Origin: an uncultured Ralstonia sp.
Lineage (GTDB): Bacteria; Pseudomonadota; Gammaproteobacteria; Burkholderiales; Burkholderiaceae
Length of the DNA: 32,629 nt
NCBI GenBank assembly: GCA_913056305.1
Contig: CAJXMR010000036.1
Coordinates: 1-32,629, forward strand
Reading direction: 5' to 3'
Under the pieces are notes generated by a model. The model was not told the DNA's origin, ran no database searches, and was given only the letters and a program-made list of their open reading frames with translations. Positions 1 to 7,872 of the stretch are shown here, in pieces. The translations under genes were made by a program, and so were the position numbers. Every line of letters begins with the position of its first letter. Within the stretch, counting starts at the first letter, position 1.

Positions 1-793
1 CCACGCGGCACAGCGCGGCAAACTGCTTGTCTTCGTTGGCGGCGATGTTGATCAGCCCGTCGCCCGTGCGGAAGGTGCCCGACGGCGCGGCGGTGAAGTT
101 CTGGTTGCCCATCGGGCGTGGGCTCACGCCGGCGTTCAGATAGTTGGACACCACCCAGCCCATGGTGGCGAGCGTCGCTTCCAGCATCGACACGTCCACC
201 ATGCGGCCCTCGCCCGTGCGCTGTGCGCCGAGCAGGCAGGCGGTCACCGCCAGCGCCGCCGTGATGCCACCCACCGTGTCGCTGATCGGGTAACCGACGC
301 GCAGCGGGGCGGATTCGTCATCGCCCGTGACGCTCATCACGCCCGAGATGCCCTGGATGATCTGGTCGTACGCCGGGCGGTGTGCCAGCGGACCGTCCTT
401 GCCGAAGCCGGAGATGGCGCAATAGACCAGGCGCGGATTGACCTCGCGCAGCACGTCGTAGCCGAGGTCCAGGCGCTCCATCACGCCAGGGCGGTAGTTC
501 TCGATGAGCGCATCGGCCTGTGCCACCAGCTTGAGCAGGATGGCCCGCCCTTCCGGGTGCTTCAGGTTGACGGTGACGGACTGCTTGCCCGCGTTGACGG
601 CGACAAACGAGGCGCCCATCTTGCGGCGCGCCTGTTCCGGATCAGCGCCCAGGCGGCGGGCGAGGTCCCCATTGCCGGGCACTTCGACCTTGATCACTTC
701 GGCGCCCAGCAAGCCCAGCTGATAGCCGCAGAACGGCCCGGCCAGCACGTTCGACAAGTCGAGCACGCGCAAACCCGCGAGAGGCAAAGCCAT
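1..793 (-). CDS. CaiB/BaiF family (class III) CoA-transferase, C-terminus cut by window edge
   Basis: About 264 N-terminal residues are visible of a family that usually runs near 400. Class III CoA-transferases move CoA between carboxylic acids through an enzyme aspartyl-CoA intermediate in the cytoplasm. The protein opens with MALPLAGLRVLDLSNVLAGP, the usual start of this family, followed by GAEVIKVE and the NLKHPEGR segment. Asp143 in AYDQIIQG sits where the catalytic aspartate is expected. The ATG at 793 is preceded by an AGGAG ribosome site. It is the last visible gene of the leftward importer operon, 61 bp after the IclR gene. I infer that it activates the imported acid or its product; the substrate cannot be read from sequence. 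Confidence 0.93.
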   Translation of the reverse strand, partial: MALPLAGLRVLDLSNVLAGPFCGYQLGLLGAEVIKVEVPGNGDLARRLGADPEQARRKMGASFVAVNAGKQSVTVNLKHPEGRAILLKLVAQADALIENYRPGVMERLDLGYDVLREVNPRLVYCAISGFGKDGPLAHRPAYDQIIQGISGVMSVTGDDESAPLRVGYPISDTVGGITAALAVTACLLGAQRTGEGRMVDVSMLEATLATMGWVVSNYLNAGVSPRPMGNQNFTAAPSGTFRTGDGLINIAANEDKQFAALCRV

Positions 794-854
794 GAACAAC
801 ACTCCTACTACAGTCGGCTCCGCCCCACGCCGTCTGGGGCGTCGTTGGCGAAGC

Positions 855-1682
855 CTAGGTTTTTTGAATGAGCTGTGCGGCGTGGCGCAGCGGCGCCGGA
901 TCGCCCCCCAGCGTGGAGGTGATTTGCGCGGCGTGCTCCAGCACCGGACCGCGCCACGATTGCAGACGCGCCCCGTCGATGCGCGAAGCCGGGCCAGCCA
1001 GGCACAGTGCCCCGCGCAAGGCCTGCTGCGCACCGAACACCGGCACCGACAGGCCGACCGTTTCCCGATCGCGCTCACCGATCGAGACGTAGTAGTGGTC
1101 GCGCCGGATCGCGTCGTACGTTGCGCCCTGCATGCCCGAGAACGCGCACAGCACGCGTCCGCCCGAGCCGCGCTCCAGCGGCAGCACGTCGCCCTCGCGC
1201 ACGTGATCGCGGATCGAGTGGCTCGAATCCACGCGGTGCAGGCACACGCGCACGTCGCGCTCGCGGATGTAGAACGACACCGCCTCGCCCGTGGCCTCGG
1301 CCAGCGCGCGCATGTGCGGCAGCACCACGTCGCCCAGGCGCATGCTGCGCTGGTAGAGCGCGCCGAGCATGAGCGGCGCGGCGCCGATCTGGTATCGGCC
1401 GTCTTCCAGGCGGAACAGCATGCGGTGCTGGATGAGCGAGCCGGCCAGCCGCAGGATCGTGCTCTTGTAGAGCCCGGTGCGCGCCGCCAGCTCGGCCAGC
1501 GTGAGCGCGTAATCGCCCGGGCGGAACGCGAACAGGATCGAGAACGCGCGGTCCAGCGCGGCCACGCCCGACGCGCCCGGCGTCTTGTCGCCTTCCGCGC
1601 CTTCGTTGGCGGCGGGCAGCGTGGTGTCGTTCTGAACGGTTTGGCGATCGGCTGTCATGACGGATGGGGCAAGACGGCTCAC
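855..1682 (-). CDS. IclR family transcriptional regulator
   Basis: The protein has 275 residues from a GTG at 1682 that overlaps the binding-protein stop as GTGA; an ATG at 1658 would give 267. An N-terminal winged helix-turn-helix (roughly residues 38-100) contains ALDRAFSILFAF and LAARTGLYKSTILRLAGSL, typical of IclR. The rest is the effector domain, with GEAVSFYIRERDVRVCLHRV and a conserved C-terminal GLSVPVFG segment. IclR proteins bind short inverted repeats and respond to a small carboxylate or aromatic ligand. It lies inside the importer operon, so it is probably autoregulated and controls importer and CoA-transferase together. The repeated element at 4409 and 4536 is the candidate binding site. 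The family call is firm; target and ligand are inferred. Confidence 0.93.
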   Translation of the reverse strand: MSRLAPSVMTADRQTVQNDTTLPAANEGAEGDKTPGASGVAALDRAFSILFAFRPGDYALTLAELAARTGLYKSTILRLAGSLIQHRMLFRLEDGRYQIGAAPLMLGALYQRSMRLGDVVLPHMRALAEATGEAVSFYIRERDVRVCLHRVDSSHSIRDHVREGDVLPLERGSGGRVLCAFSGMQGATYDAIRRDHYYVSIGERDRETVGLSVPVFGAQQALRGALCLAGPASRIDGARLQSWRGPVLEHAAQITSTLGGDPAPLRHAAQLIQKT

Positions 1683-2689
1683 TTGAGCGTCTTCAGGGCT
1701 TGGTCGACGAAGCGGTTAGTGTACGTTTTACCGAGGTCGATCTTGGCATTGCGGATCTTCTCGTCGTAACTGGAGAGCACCGACAGGGCCACCTTGGCGT
1801 CGGCATCCGTCATCAGGCCGTCCTTGGAGAAGATCGGCTTGGAGTGGCGCAGCGCGTCGACAAACACCTCGCGCCCGCCCACCTGCTGCTCCTTTGGCAT
1901 CTTGTCGGCGATCGCTTCCGGGGGGCTGGCGTCGATCCATTTGAGCGTGCGGATGAAGGCGTTGACCAGGCGCTGCACGGTCTCGGGGTTCTTCGTCATG
2001 AAGTCGCGCGTGACGTACAGCGTGGCGGTCGGGTAGCGGCCACCGAACACGGCGTCGGAGCCGGCCTCGGTGCGCGTATCGACCAGGAACTTGGCGGCGC
2101 GGCGCTTCTCCAGCAGGCTCGCCACCGGGTCGAAGTTGACCAGCGCGTCGATCTCCTTGCGATCGAGCGCCACCATGCCCGGCGCACCCGACCCCACCGC
2201 GATGTACGACACGTCGTTCACCTGCAGGCCGTTCTTGATGGCGTAGTAGCGCGCGAACAGGTCGGTAGACGAGCCCGGCGCGGTGATGCCGATCTTCTTG
2301 CCCTTCAAGTCACGGCCAGACTTGATGTCCAGATCCGGCCGCACCGCCAGCACGATGCCCGGCGTGGTGTTGAGCAGCGCCACCGACACGATGTCCTTGC
2401 CCTGCGCCTGAATGTGGATGGTGTGGTCATAGAAGCCGACCACCGCGTCGGTCGAACCGGCGATCAGCGCCTGCAGCGCCTTGCTGCCACCGGCCTGGAA
2501 ATTCTCCACCTTGACGTTGAGCCCCTCCTTCTGGAAGTTGCCCAGCGACTGCGTGAGCGGCACCGGCATGTAGTTCAGGATCATCGAGCCGACCGACAGG
2601 CTCACGTCCTTCTTTTCCGGCTCGGCTGCATTTGCACCCGCCATCGTGCAGACGGCGGCGCACAGCAGGGTCGAAATCCATCGTTTCAT
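1679..2689 (-). CDS. ABC transporter substrate-binding protein (SsuA/NMT1-like)
   Basis: The gene encodes 336 residues from the ATG at 2689, which has GGAGA a few bases upstream; an in-frame ATG at 2704 lacks such a site. A Sec signal peptide is clear (MKRWISTLLCAAVCTMAGA, cleavage near residue 21). The mature part matches periplasmic proteins of the sulfonate/nitrate/taurine/NMT1 type, with GGSKALQALIAGSTDAVVG, the KGKKIGITAPGSSTD hinge region and ALVNFDPVASLLE. These deliver a small organic solute to the membrane permease. It follows the permease gene and overlaps the IclR start by four bases. The ligand is not deducible; the CoA-transferase in the same operon suggests a carboxylic acid rather than a sulfonate (inference). 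Confidence 0.93.
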   Translation of the reverse strand: MKRWISTLLCAAVCTMAGANAAEPEKKDVSLSVGSMILNYMPVPLTQSLGNFQKEGLNVKVENFQAGGSKALQALIAGSTDAVVGFYDHTIHIQAQGKDIVSVALLNTTPGIVLAVRPDLDIKSGRDLKGKKIGITAPGSSTDLFARYYAIKNGLQVNDVSYIAVGSGAPGMVALDRKEIDALVNFDPVASLLEKRRAAKFLVDTRTEAGSDAVFGGRYPTATLYVTRDFMTKNPETVQRLVNAFIRTLKWIDASPPEAIADKMPKEQQVGGREVFVDALRHSKPIFSKDGLMTDADAKVALSVLSSYDEKIRNAKIDLGKTYTNRFVDQALKTLK

Positions 2690-2716
2690 GGTTGTCTCCA
2701 TCATCGTTATATGAGG

Positions 2717-3559
2717 TCAGGCGCTGGTTTCCGGATCAGCCTTCGGGCGCCACACCAGCAACTTGCCTTCGAGCGCATCCACACTGCGGTCCAGCACGAT
2801 CACGAAGGCGGACAGCACGACGATCCCCGAGAACACGCCGGTCGCATCGAACACGCCTTCGGCCTGCGCGATCAGGTGGCCCAGGCCCGCCGACGAGCCC
2901 AGGTACTCCGCCACGATCGCACCCATCACCGCCATGCCGACGGAGGCGCGCAGGCTGGAGAGGATCCAGCTCGTGGCGGACGGCACATACACATGGCGCA
3001 GCAGGCTGAGGCGGCTGGCCTTGAGCAGGCGTGCGTTGGCCAGGATGACCGGGTTCACCTCGCGCACGCCCTGGTAGGTATTGAAGAAGGTGATGAACAG
3101 CACCATGGTCGCGCCCAGCGCCACCTTGGAGGTCAGCCCCAGCCCGAACCACATCACGAAGATGGGCGCCAGCAGGATGCGCGGGATCGCGTTGACGATC
3201 TTGATGAACGGGTCCAGCACCTCGGCCGCCAGCCTGGACAGCCCCAGCCACAGCCCCAGGCTGATGCCGATCAGCGTGCCGATGCCGAACGAGAGAATGG
3301 TCTCGGCCAGCGTGATGCCCAGGTGCGTGTAGATGTCGCCGCCGGTGAACCACTCCCACACGCGCGCGACGATGGACGACGGCATCGAGAAGTAGAACGG
3401 ATCGATCACGCCCGCGCGGCCGAAGCCCTCCCACGAGCCGAACAGCACCGCCACCACGGCGAGCTGGAACAGGCGGATCTTGGTCTTGTGCGCGAGGCCC
3501 GGGCGTTGCGTGTTCATGGCAGCGGGTATTGCGTTGGGGGCGTTAGTGCTGGACGGCAT
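2717..3559 (-). CDS. ABC transporter permease (SsuC/TauC-like)
   Basis: This is a 280-residue inner-membrane protein of the BPD_transp_1 family with about six membrane spans. The first is near residues 29-50 (FQLAVVAVLFGSW); later ones surround TLAETILSFGIGTLIGISLG and ILLAPIFVMWFGLG. The ATPase-contacting EAA-type loop is visible around residues 178-210 (ANARLLKASRLSLLRHVYVP). The ATG at 3559 has GGAGAAG upstream; an in-frame ATG at 3517 has none. The start overlaps the ATPase gene by 17 bp, so the two are translationally coupled. It forms the channel of the importer with the neighbouring ATPase and binding protein. Confidence 0.93.
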   Translation of the reverse strand: MPSSTNAPNAIPAAMNTQRPGLAHKTKIRLFQLAVVAVLFGSWEGFGRAGVIDPFYFSMPSSIVARVWEWFTGGDIYTHLGITLAETILSFGIGTLIGISLGLWLGLSRLAAEVLDPFIKIVNAIPRILLAPIFVMWFGLGLTSKVALGATMVLFITFFNTYQGVREVNPVILANARLLKASRLSLLRHVYVPSATSWILSSLRASVGMAVMGAIVAEYLGSSAGLGHLIAQAEGVFDATGVFSGIVVLSAFVIVLDRSVDALEGKLLVWRPKADPETSA

Positions 3560-4364
3560 GGCTCTTCTCCACTTCAGCGCCGAGGATCGACCAGATCTCG
3601 CGATACAGGCGGATGAAGGCGTCGGACATGTTGATTTCGGACACGTTGCGCGGGCGCGGCAGCGTGATCTCCACCTCGCCGACCGGACGGCTGGCGGGCC
3701 CGGCGGACATCACCACCACACGGTCGGCCAGGGCGATGGCCTCTTCCAGGTCATGCGTGATGAACAGCAGCGATTTGCGATCTTCCTGCCACAGGCGCAG
3801 CAGCTCGCTCTGCATCAGGTGGCGGGTGTGGACGTCCAGCGCCGAGAACGGCTCGTCCATCAGCACGATCTTGGGCGAGAGGATCAGCGTCTGCGCCATG
3901 CTGATGCGCTTCTTCTGGCCACCCGAGAGCTGGTGCGGATAGCGCGCCTCGAAGCCGGCCAGGCCGACCTTCTTCATCCACGGGCGGGCGCGTTCGCGGG
4001 CCTCGTCCACCGACATGCCCTGGAACACCAGGCCCAGGGCGACGTTGTCGAGCGCCGTCTTCCAGGGCAGCAGCGAGTCCTGCTGCATCATGAAACCGGC
4101 ATCGCCATTCAGGCCCGTGAGCGGCTCGCCGAACACGCTGACGGTGCCGCCGGCTGGCTTGAGCAAGCCGGTCACGGCATTGAGCAGCGTGCTCTTGCCG
4201 CACCCCGTGGGCCCGACCACGGCGACGAACTCGCCTTCACCGATCGACAGATCGACCCCTTGCACGGCAGTAAAGCTGCCGAACCGGACCGACACCTGAT
4301 GGAGCTGCACAGCGGGCAGACCGACGTGCAACCGGCCGCTCGCGGCCTGGGGGGAGGGATGCAT
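3543..4364 (-). CDS. ABC transporter ATP-binding protein (SsuB/TauB-like)
   Basis: The gene encodes 273 residues from the ATG at 4364, preceded by AAGGAGACGCCC; an upstream in-frame ATG at 4391 is less likely. All ABC motifs are present: Walker A GPTGCGKST (51-59), the Q-loop in MMQQDSLLPWK (about 92-102), signature LSGGQKKR (146-153), Walker B IVLMDEPF (166-173) and the switch histidine in LLFITHDLEEA. It powers uptake through the adjacent permease. The QDSLLPWKT segment is typical of the sulfonate/nitrate/taurine subfamily. It is the first gene of the leftward operon; promoter and operator-like elements lie just upstream. The native solute is unknown. Confidence 0.95.
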   Translation of the reverse strand: MHPSPQAASGRLHVGLPAVQLHQVSVRFGSFTAVQGVDLSIGEGEFVAVVGPTGCGKSTLLNAVTGLLKPAGGTVSVFGEPLTGLNGDAGFMMQQDSLLPWKTALDNVALGLVFQGMSVDEARERARPWMKKVGLAGFEARYPHQLSGGQKKRISMAQTLILSPKIVLMDEPFSALDVHTRHLMQSELLRLWQEDRKSLLFITHDLEEAIALADRVVVMSAGPASRPVGEVEITLPRPRNVSEINMSDAFIRLYREIWSILGAEVEKSHAVQH

Positions 4365-4408
4365 GGGCGTCTCCTTGAACGCCTCTATCAATTGGCGTTC
4401 TGTTTGCT

Positions 4409-4453
4409 GGAATATAGTTCTATTTTATATGGCCGTCTCGTCGGTGATAACAA
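4409..4453 (-). promoter_or_regulatory. Promoter of the ABC importer operon with operator-like repeat at the start point
   Basis: On the minus strand a sigma70-like promoter is visible: -35 TTGTTA at 4453-4448, an 18-bp spacer, and -10 TATAAA at 4429-4424. Just downstream, over the expected start point, lies GGAATATAGTTCTAT (4409-4423 on the plus strand), which contains the palindrome ATAG-TT-CTAT. The same 15-mer recurs with one mismatch at 4536-4550. A repeat over the start point suits repression; the IclR protein of the operon is the natural candidate. The 303 bp between 4365 and 4667 holds this, the second element, and no convincing gene. Confidence 0.6.
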
Positions 4454-4522
4454 GCGTAAACCCGAAAACATCCAACATGCCGACGAAGAATCTAGACTTT
4501 CACCGGAATAATTCCGCAAACT

Positions 4523-4550
4523 TGTTCCTTTTGAAGGAACATAGTTCTAT
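4523..4550. promoter_or_regulatory. Second operator-like element: perfect 8-bp inverted repeat fused to ATAGTTCTAT
   Basis: TGTTCCTT-TTG-AAGGAACA (4523-4541) is a perfect inverted repeat with 8-bp arms. It runs into GGAACATAGTTCTAT (4536-4550), the second copy of the repeat at 4409. IclR-family operators are often built from GGAA/TTCC-type half sites. On the plus strand a possible -10 TATAAG at 4552-4557 follows, so the element could also control the rightward FlxA-like gene. No poly-T tail follows, so a terminator is unlikely. Confidence 0.5.
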
Positions 4551-4667
4551 CTATAAGAACATCATCGAGCATGATCGCACGGACCAGCGAATACCCCACT
4601 TCAAAATGCCCAGCGCACCCTAAAGATTTCGGCCTGCCATCCGATAAAGGGCGTACAGACCCGAGAG

Positions 4668-5123
4668 ATGGCCATGCAACTTTCGTCCCCTTCCGTCACT
4701 ACGACTGCGTCCGGCAGCGCCACGGGCGGTGGAACCAATCCGTCTTTTGAAATCGACCGACTGCAGCAGCAGATCAAGACCCTGCAGAAGTCGCTGTCGA
4801 ACCTGCCCAACCTGAAGCTGGCACCCAACGCGGCCAAGACGCAAACGACGCTGCTGAACCAGCAGATCGAAATCGTACGGACGCAGATCACCCGGCTGCA
4901 GGCCAACCAGAACCTCGATCAGGCTGCGATCAAGCTGGTGGCGCAGTCCGCGACCGCCAAGACCACGGCCACAGCAGCCGCCAAGTCGCACGCCGCCAGC
5001 AAGGTCGCCGCGCCGAGCACGCTTGCCGAGCTGCGTCATCAGCAAACGCAGCAAGCCAAGCACCAGGCCAGCGCCGCCGCCATCGAACCGGCGCAAGCGC
5101 CGACGGTCTCGGTCAAGGCCTGA
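4668..5123 (+). CDS. FlxA-like small coiled-coil protein
   Basis: This is a 151-residue soluble protein without a signal peptide. Residues about 28-85 form a predicted coiled coil with regular heptads (EIDRLQQQIKTLQKSL and LLNQQIEIVRTQITRLQANQ), the pattern of FlxA-like proteins, whose function is poorly known. The N-terminus is Ser/Thr/Gly-rich. The tail is Ala/Gln/Lys-rich (ELRHQQTQQAKHQASAAA) and probably disordered. An internal ATG at 4674 fits the GAGAG upstream better and would remove two residues. In E. coli flxA belongs to the flagellar regulon, but no flagellar gene is near. The coding call is good; function unknown. Confidence 0.72.
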   Translation: MAMQLSSPSVTTTASGSATGGGTNPSFEIDRLQQQIKTLQKSLSNLPNLKLAPNAAKTQTTLLNQQIEIVRTQITRLQANQNLDQAAIKLVAQSATAKTTATAAAKSHAASKVAAPSTLAELRHQQTQQAKHQASAAAIEPAQAPTVSVKA

Positions 5124-5274
5124 GCACGCGCGCTTGGCGCCTTTGCCCGGGCACGAACGCCGGCCACCCGCCCAATTTTCTGCCGACATCCCCTACCAAC
5201 GAGGGGGATCAGGCCACGTTGCCAACAGCGACAATTCCCGGACCGCATGACGGTGTGCGGGCTCCAGACTCTGC

Positions 5275-6888
5275 ATGACTTCCGCCGCCAGCAACGCCCG
5301 GCCCCCGACCCTTCCCGCCGATCCGCAACCGGTGCAACGCCCCTCGCGCAATTTCTTTGCGCGACACTGGCGTGGCGACTACAGCCTCGTCCGCTCCTAC
5401 TGGCTGCACACCGCGTTGCTGCAGTTCTGCGTGGTGGCGCTCAGCGCCGGCGTCACGCATGCCCTGGCGCATAACGCGCCGGCACGTGCCGCGTCGTCGG
5501 CTTTGCTGGTGATCTACGCCTTCGGGTTGGTGCTGTGGATCTGGGCCATCGTGGGCACCTGGCGTGCGGCACAGCGCGAACAGACGGAAAAGACGCGCCA
5601 CGGCCTCGCCAACATCTGGCCCGCGGCAGCCAAGCTGATGATCCTGCTGGGGGCCGTCGGCACCGGCTCGCGCATCGTCAATGACTTGCCCCGCCTGGCT
5701 GAGCACCTGCATACCGCACTGGGCCAGCAGGCTGCCTCCCCCTTTGTTGTCAGAGCGCAGCGTGACGGGCGCGCCGTGCTCTTCACCGGCGGCATGAACG
5801 ATGGCGCCGCCGACGCGCTGGAAGACACGCTACGCAAAACGCCCGATGCCACCACCGTGGTCCTGCGCTCGGAAGGCGGCTGGCTGCGCGAAGGCGCGCT
5901 GGTGGCCGAGGTGATCCGCCGCCACCATCTGCGGACCTACGTGGAGCGCCGCTGTGCCTCGGCCTGCACGATTGCCTTCCTGGCGGGCGACGATCGCGCC
6001 GCCGCGCCCGGTGCCCGCATTGGCTTCCATCGCCCACGCGCGGTGGGTGCCGACCACGACCAGACACCCGGTGCCACCGACAGCGAACTCTGGCGCGCCT
6101 ACGCCACCGCCGGCCTGCCCGACGCCTTCGTGCGCCGCGTGCAAGCCACGCCGTTTGACGAGATGTGGTTTCCGACCGACCAGGAGCTGCAGGACAACGG
6201 CATCGTCACGCGCGTCTCACCCGGGGGCGAATTCGCCACCATGGCCACGCTGCTGACCACGCGCGACGCACTGGCTGCCGAACTGCGGGCCACGCCGCTC
6301 TATGCCGCGCTCGAGCGCAAATTTCCCGCGCATTTCAACAGCCTGCTGGACACCGTGTGGCCGGCGCTGCAGCGCGGCGCGACCGACGCCGAAGTCTTCG
6401 CGCTGCTGCGCACGCAATCGGCCAAGCTGTATCGCGCGCTGATCCCGACGGCGCCGGACCCGCTGCTCTTTGCCAATGCGCAGTTGACGATCGACCAGGC
6501 CGAGACGTTGCAGCGGGTCAGCCCAGAAGCCTGCGTGGCGTACCTGGATGGCACTGCCGGCGCCAGCGCCGCCGGCGCGCGCCTGCCCCGCGCCCTGCTG
6601 ACGCGCGAGCAGACCTTGTTCACCGACCTGGTGCTGGCCGCAGACCCCGAACACGTGCCCGTGGTCACGCGCGCGCAAAGCACGCCGGCATTGCAGCTGG
6701 CGCTTGCCGGTCTCCCGCCCGACGAGCAGCGCGTGCTGACGCTGCCGGGACTGCGCCACACCGCCCCGGCCGCCGCGCGCTGCCGGGCGCTGATCGGCTT
6801 TGCGCGGTCCATTCTCGCCCTGCCCCTGGCCGAGCGGGCTGTCGCCCTGCGCAGCATCTATACGTCGACCGCGCCGCCGGATGCCTGA
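5275..6888 (+). CDS. Membrane protein with ClpP/SppA-like serine hydrolase domain
   Basis: The protein has 537 residues. The N-terminus carries about three hydrophobic segments (roughly 45-65, 74-96 and 117-133). Residues about 158-270 resemble the ClpP/crotonase fold of putative periplasmic proteins in the COG3904 style: a beta strand with TTVVLRSEGGWLREGALVAE, then VERRCASACTIAFLAGDDR and ARIGFHRPR. Ser229 in CASACT is the likely nucleophile. Cys227 and Cys231 flank it and could form a disulfide. The C-terminal 250 residues are alpha-helical and unassigned. No strong ribosome site precedes the ATG at 5275. It stands alone, 151 bp after the FlxA-like gene. Protease activity is inferred from the fold only. 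Confidence 0.85.
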   Translation: MTSAASNARPPTLPADPQPVQRPSRNFFARHWRGDYSLVRSYWLHTALLQFCVVALSAGVTHALAHNAPARAASSALLVIYAFGLVLWIWAIVGTWRAAQREQTEKTRHGLANIWPAAAKLMILLGAVGTGSRIVNDLPRLAEHLHTALGQQAASPFVVRAQRDGRAVLFTGGMNDGAADALEDTLRKTPDATTVVLRSEGGWLREGALVAEVIRRHHLRTYVERRCASACTIAFLAGDDRAAAPGARIGFHRPRAVGADHDQTPGATDSELWRAYATAGLPDAFVRRVQATPFDEMWFPTDQELQDNGIVTRVSPGGEFATMATLLTTRDALAAELRATPLYAALERKFPAHFNSLLDTVWPALQRGATDAEVFALLRTQSAKLYRALIPTAPDPLLFANAQLTIDQAETLQRVSPEACVAYLDGTAGASAAGARLPRALLTREQTLFTDLVLAADPEHVPVVTRAQSTPALQLALAGLPPDEQRVLTLPGLRHTAPAAARCRALIGFARSILALPLAERAVALRSIYTSTAPPDA

Positions 6889-7122
6889 GACCCCGCCTCC
6901 GGAGTGGGCGCACCGTCCCGGACACACGCTATATTCGGGACGCGCGGCTTGGCGACCGGCGATCGGCCTGTTACAAAGCCCTGAAATTTGTTGTTACGTT
7001 TGGAACAGTCTGTTCACTCGCAACTGTATTGTTCTTCCGCACTGCAACACCTAAACTGCTCAACAGCTGTCCGGACATCGATTGCCCAGACAGGCATCGC
7101 AAGTGTTGTAAGGAGAACAATC

Positions 7123-7218
7123 ATGAAATGGTTGGATATTGGCGCCGTCATGGCCGCCTGGATCGCAAGTTGCGTCGCAGCAGGCTGGCTGATCAGCGCC
7201 GCTGCCTTCCTGGCCTAA
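7123..7218 (+). CDS. 31-residue single-span membrane peptide
   Basis: This is a very short gene with a strong start: TAAGGAGAACAATC directly before the ATG at 7123. The peptide begins MKWLDIGAVMAAWI, continues through one hydrophobic helix with a single Cys (IASCVAAGWL) and ends SAAAFLA. Almost the whole length is one membrane span with a basic N-terminus. The 234-bp upstream gap holds a perfect GAACA-GTC-TGTTC inverted repeat at 7003-7015, a possible operator. Single-span peptides of this size often modulate membrane complexes, but I recognise no family. A longer reading of the frame from 6988 is implausible because the ribosome site is at 7123. Confidence 0.6.
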   Translation: MKWLDIGAVMAAWIASCVAAGWLISAAAFLA

Positions 7219-7294
7219 AGCCCGCCCCCAAGAAGCAAAGCGGCCGAGCAGGATCCCCCCCGCCCGGCCTTGAATTCCCCCGCCGATCGGTTCG

Positions 7295-7849
7295 TCAGGC
7301 GTGTTTCTCACCCGCCCACTGGACGAACCGGTCGACAAACCCCTGCAGGAACTGGCGCGTACGCGCCTCTGTCACCCCGCCCTCGGCATCGAAGGGCTCC
7401 CCCGCGTAGTGGAAGAACACCTCCGGCAACGGCAGGATCGTCACGCCCACGGCCGACAGCACATTGCGCAACTGCGCCTGCGCGAGTGCCGTGCCGATCG
7501 CACCGGGTGACGCGCCGGCAAGCGCCGCCGGCTTGCCCGCCCACACGCCCTGGCCGTACGGCCGCGAACCCCAGTCGATCGCGTTCTTCAGCACGCCAGG
7601 AATGCCGCGGTTGTATTCGGGCGTAACGAACAGCACCGCATCCACGCCCGCCACCTCGGCCTTGAAGCGCTGCACGGCCTCAGGCAGGCTGCCGTCGAGG
7701 TCCTGGTTGTACAGCGGCAGATCGCCAATCTCGATGATCTTGGCGGCATTGCCGGCCGGCAGCAGGCCGACCAGCGCGTGTGCCAGCTGGCGGTTGTACG
7801 AGGCCTTGCGCAGACTGCCGACGATCACGCCAATGTTCAGATTGCTCAT
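7295..7849 (-). CDS. NAD(P)H-dependent FMN reductase (ChrR/YieF-like)
   Basis: This 184-residue flavodoxin-fold reductase has IGVIVGSLRKASYNRQLA at the N-terminus, the FMN phosphate loop of the family, and FVTPEYNRGIPGVLKNAIDW around residues 73-93, the isoalloxazine-binding and tetramer segment. E. coli YieF/ChrR and relatives use NAD(P)H to reduce quinones, chromate and other acceptors by two electrons, which limits semiquinone formation. The gene begins 23 bp after the stop of a YbaL/Kef-type antiporter on the same strand, so they are probably co-transcribed. Kef antiporters are known to work with flavoprotein partners (KefF, KefG), so a partnership here is reasonable but inferred. Confidence 0.92.
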   Translation of the reverse strand: MSNLNIGVIVGSLRKASYNRQLAHALVGLLPAGNAAKIIEIGDLPLYNQDLDGSLPEAVQRFKAEVAGVDAVLFVTPEYNRGIPGVLKNAIDWGSRPYGQGVWAGKPAALAGASPGAIGTALAQAQLRNVLSAVGVTILPLPEVFFHYAGEPFDAEGGVTEARTRQFLQGFVDRFVQWAGEKHA

Positions 7850-7872
7850 GCAGGCTCCTTATATGTAAGAAA

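Noticed and set aside
1664..3616. A 650-codon plus-strand frame antisense to importer genes
   Set aside because: It is low-complexity (Arg, His, Gln, Asp) and opposite clearly conserved binding-protein and permease genes.
4363..4623. An 86-codon plus-strand frame in the regulatory gap
   Set aside because: It spans the promoter and both operator-like repeats, begins inside the ribosome site of the divergent ATPase, and has no ribosome site of its own.
7219..7294. A possible terminator GGCCG...CGGCC after the 31-residue peptide gene
   Set aside because: The arms are only 5 bp with a long loop and no T tract.
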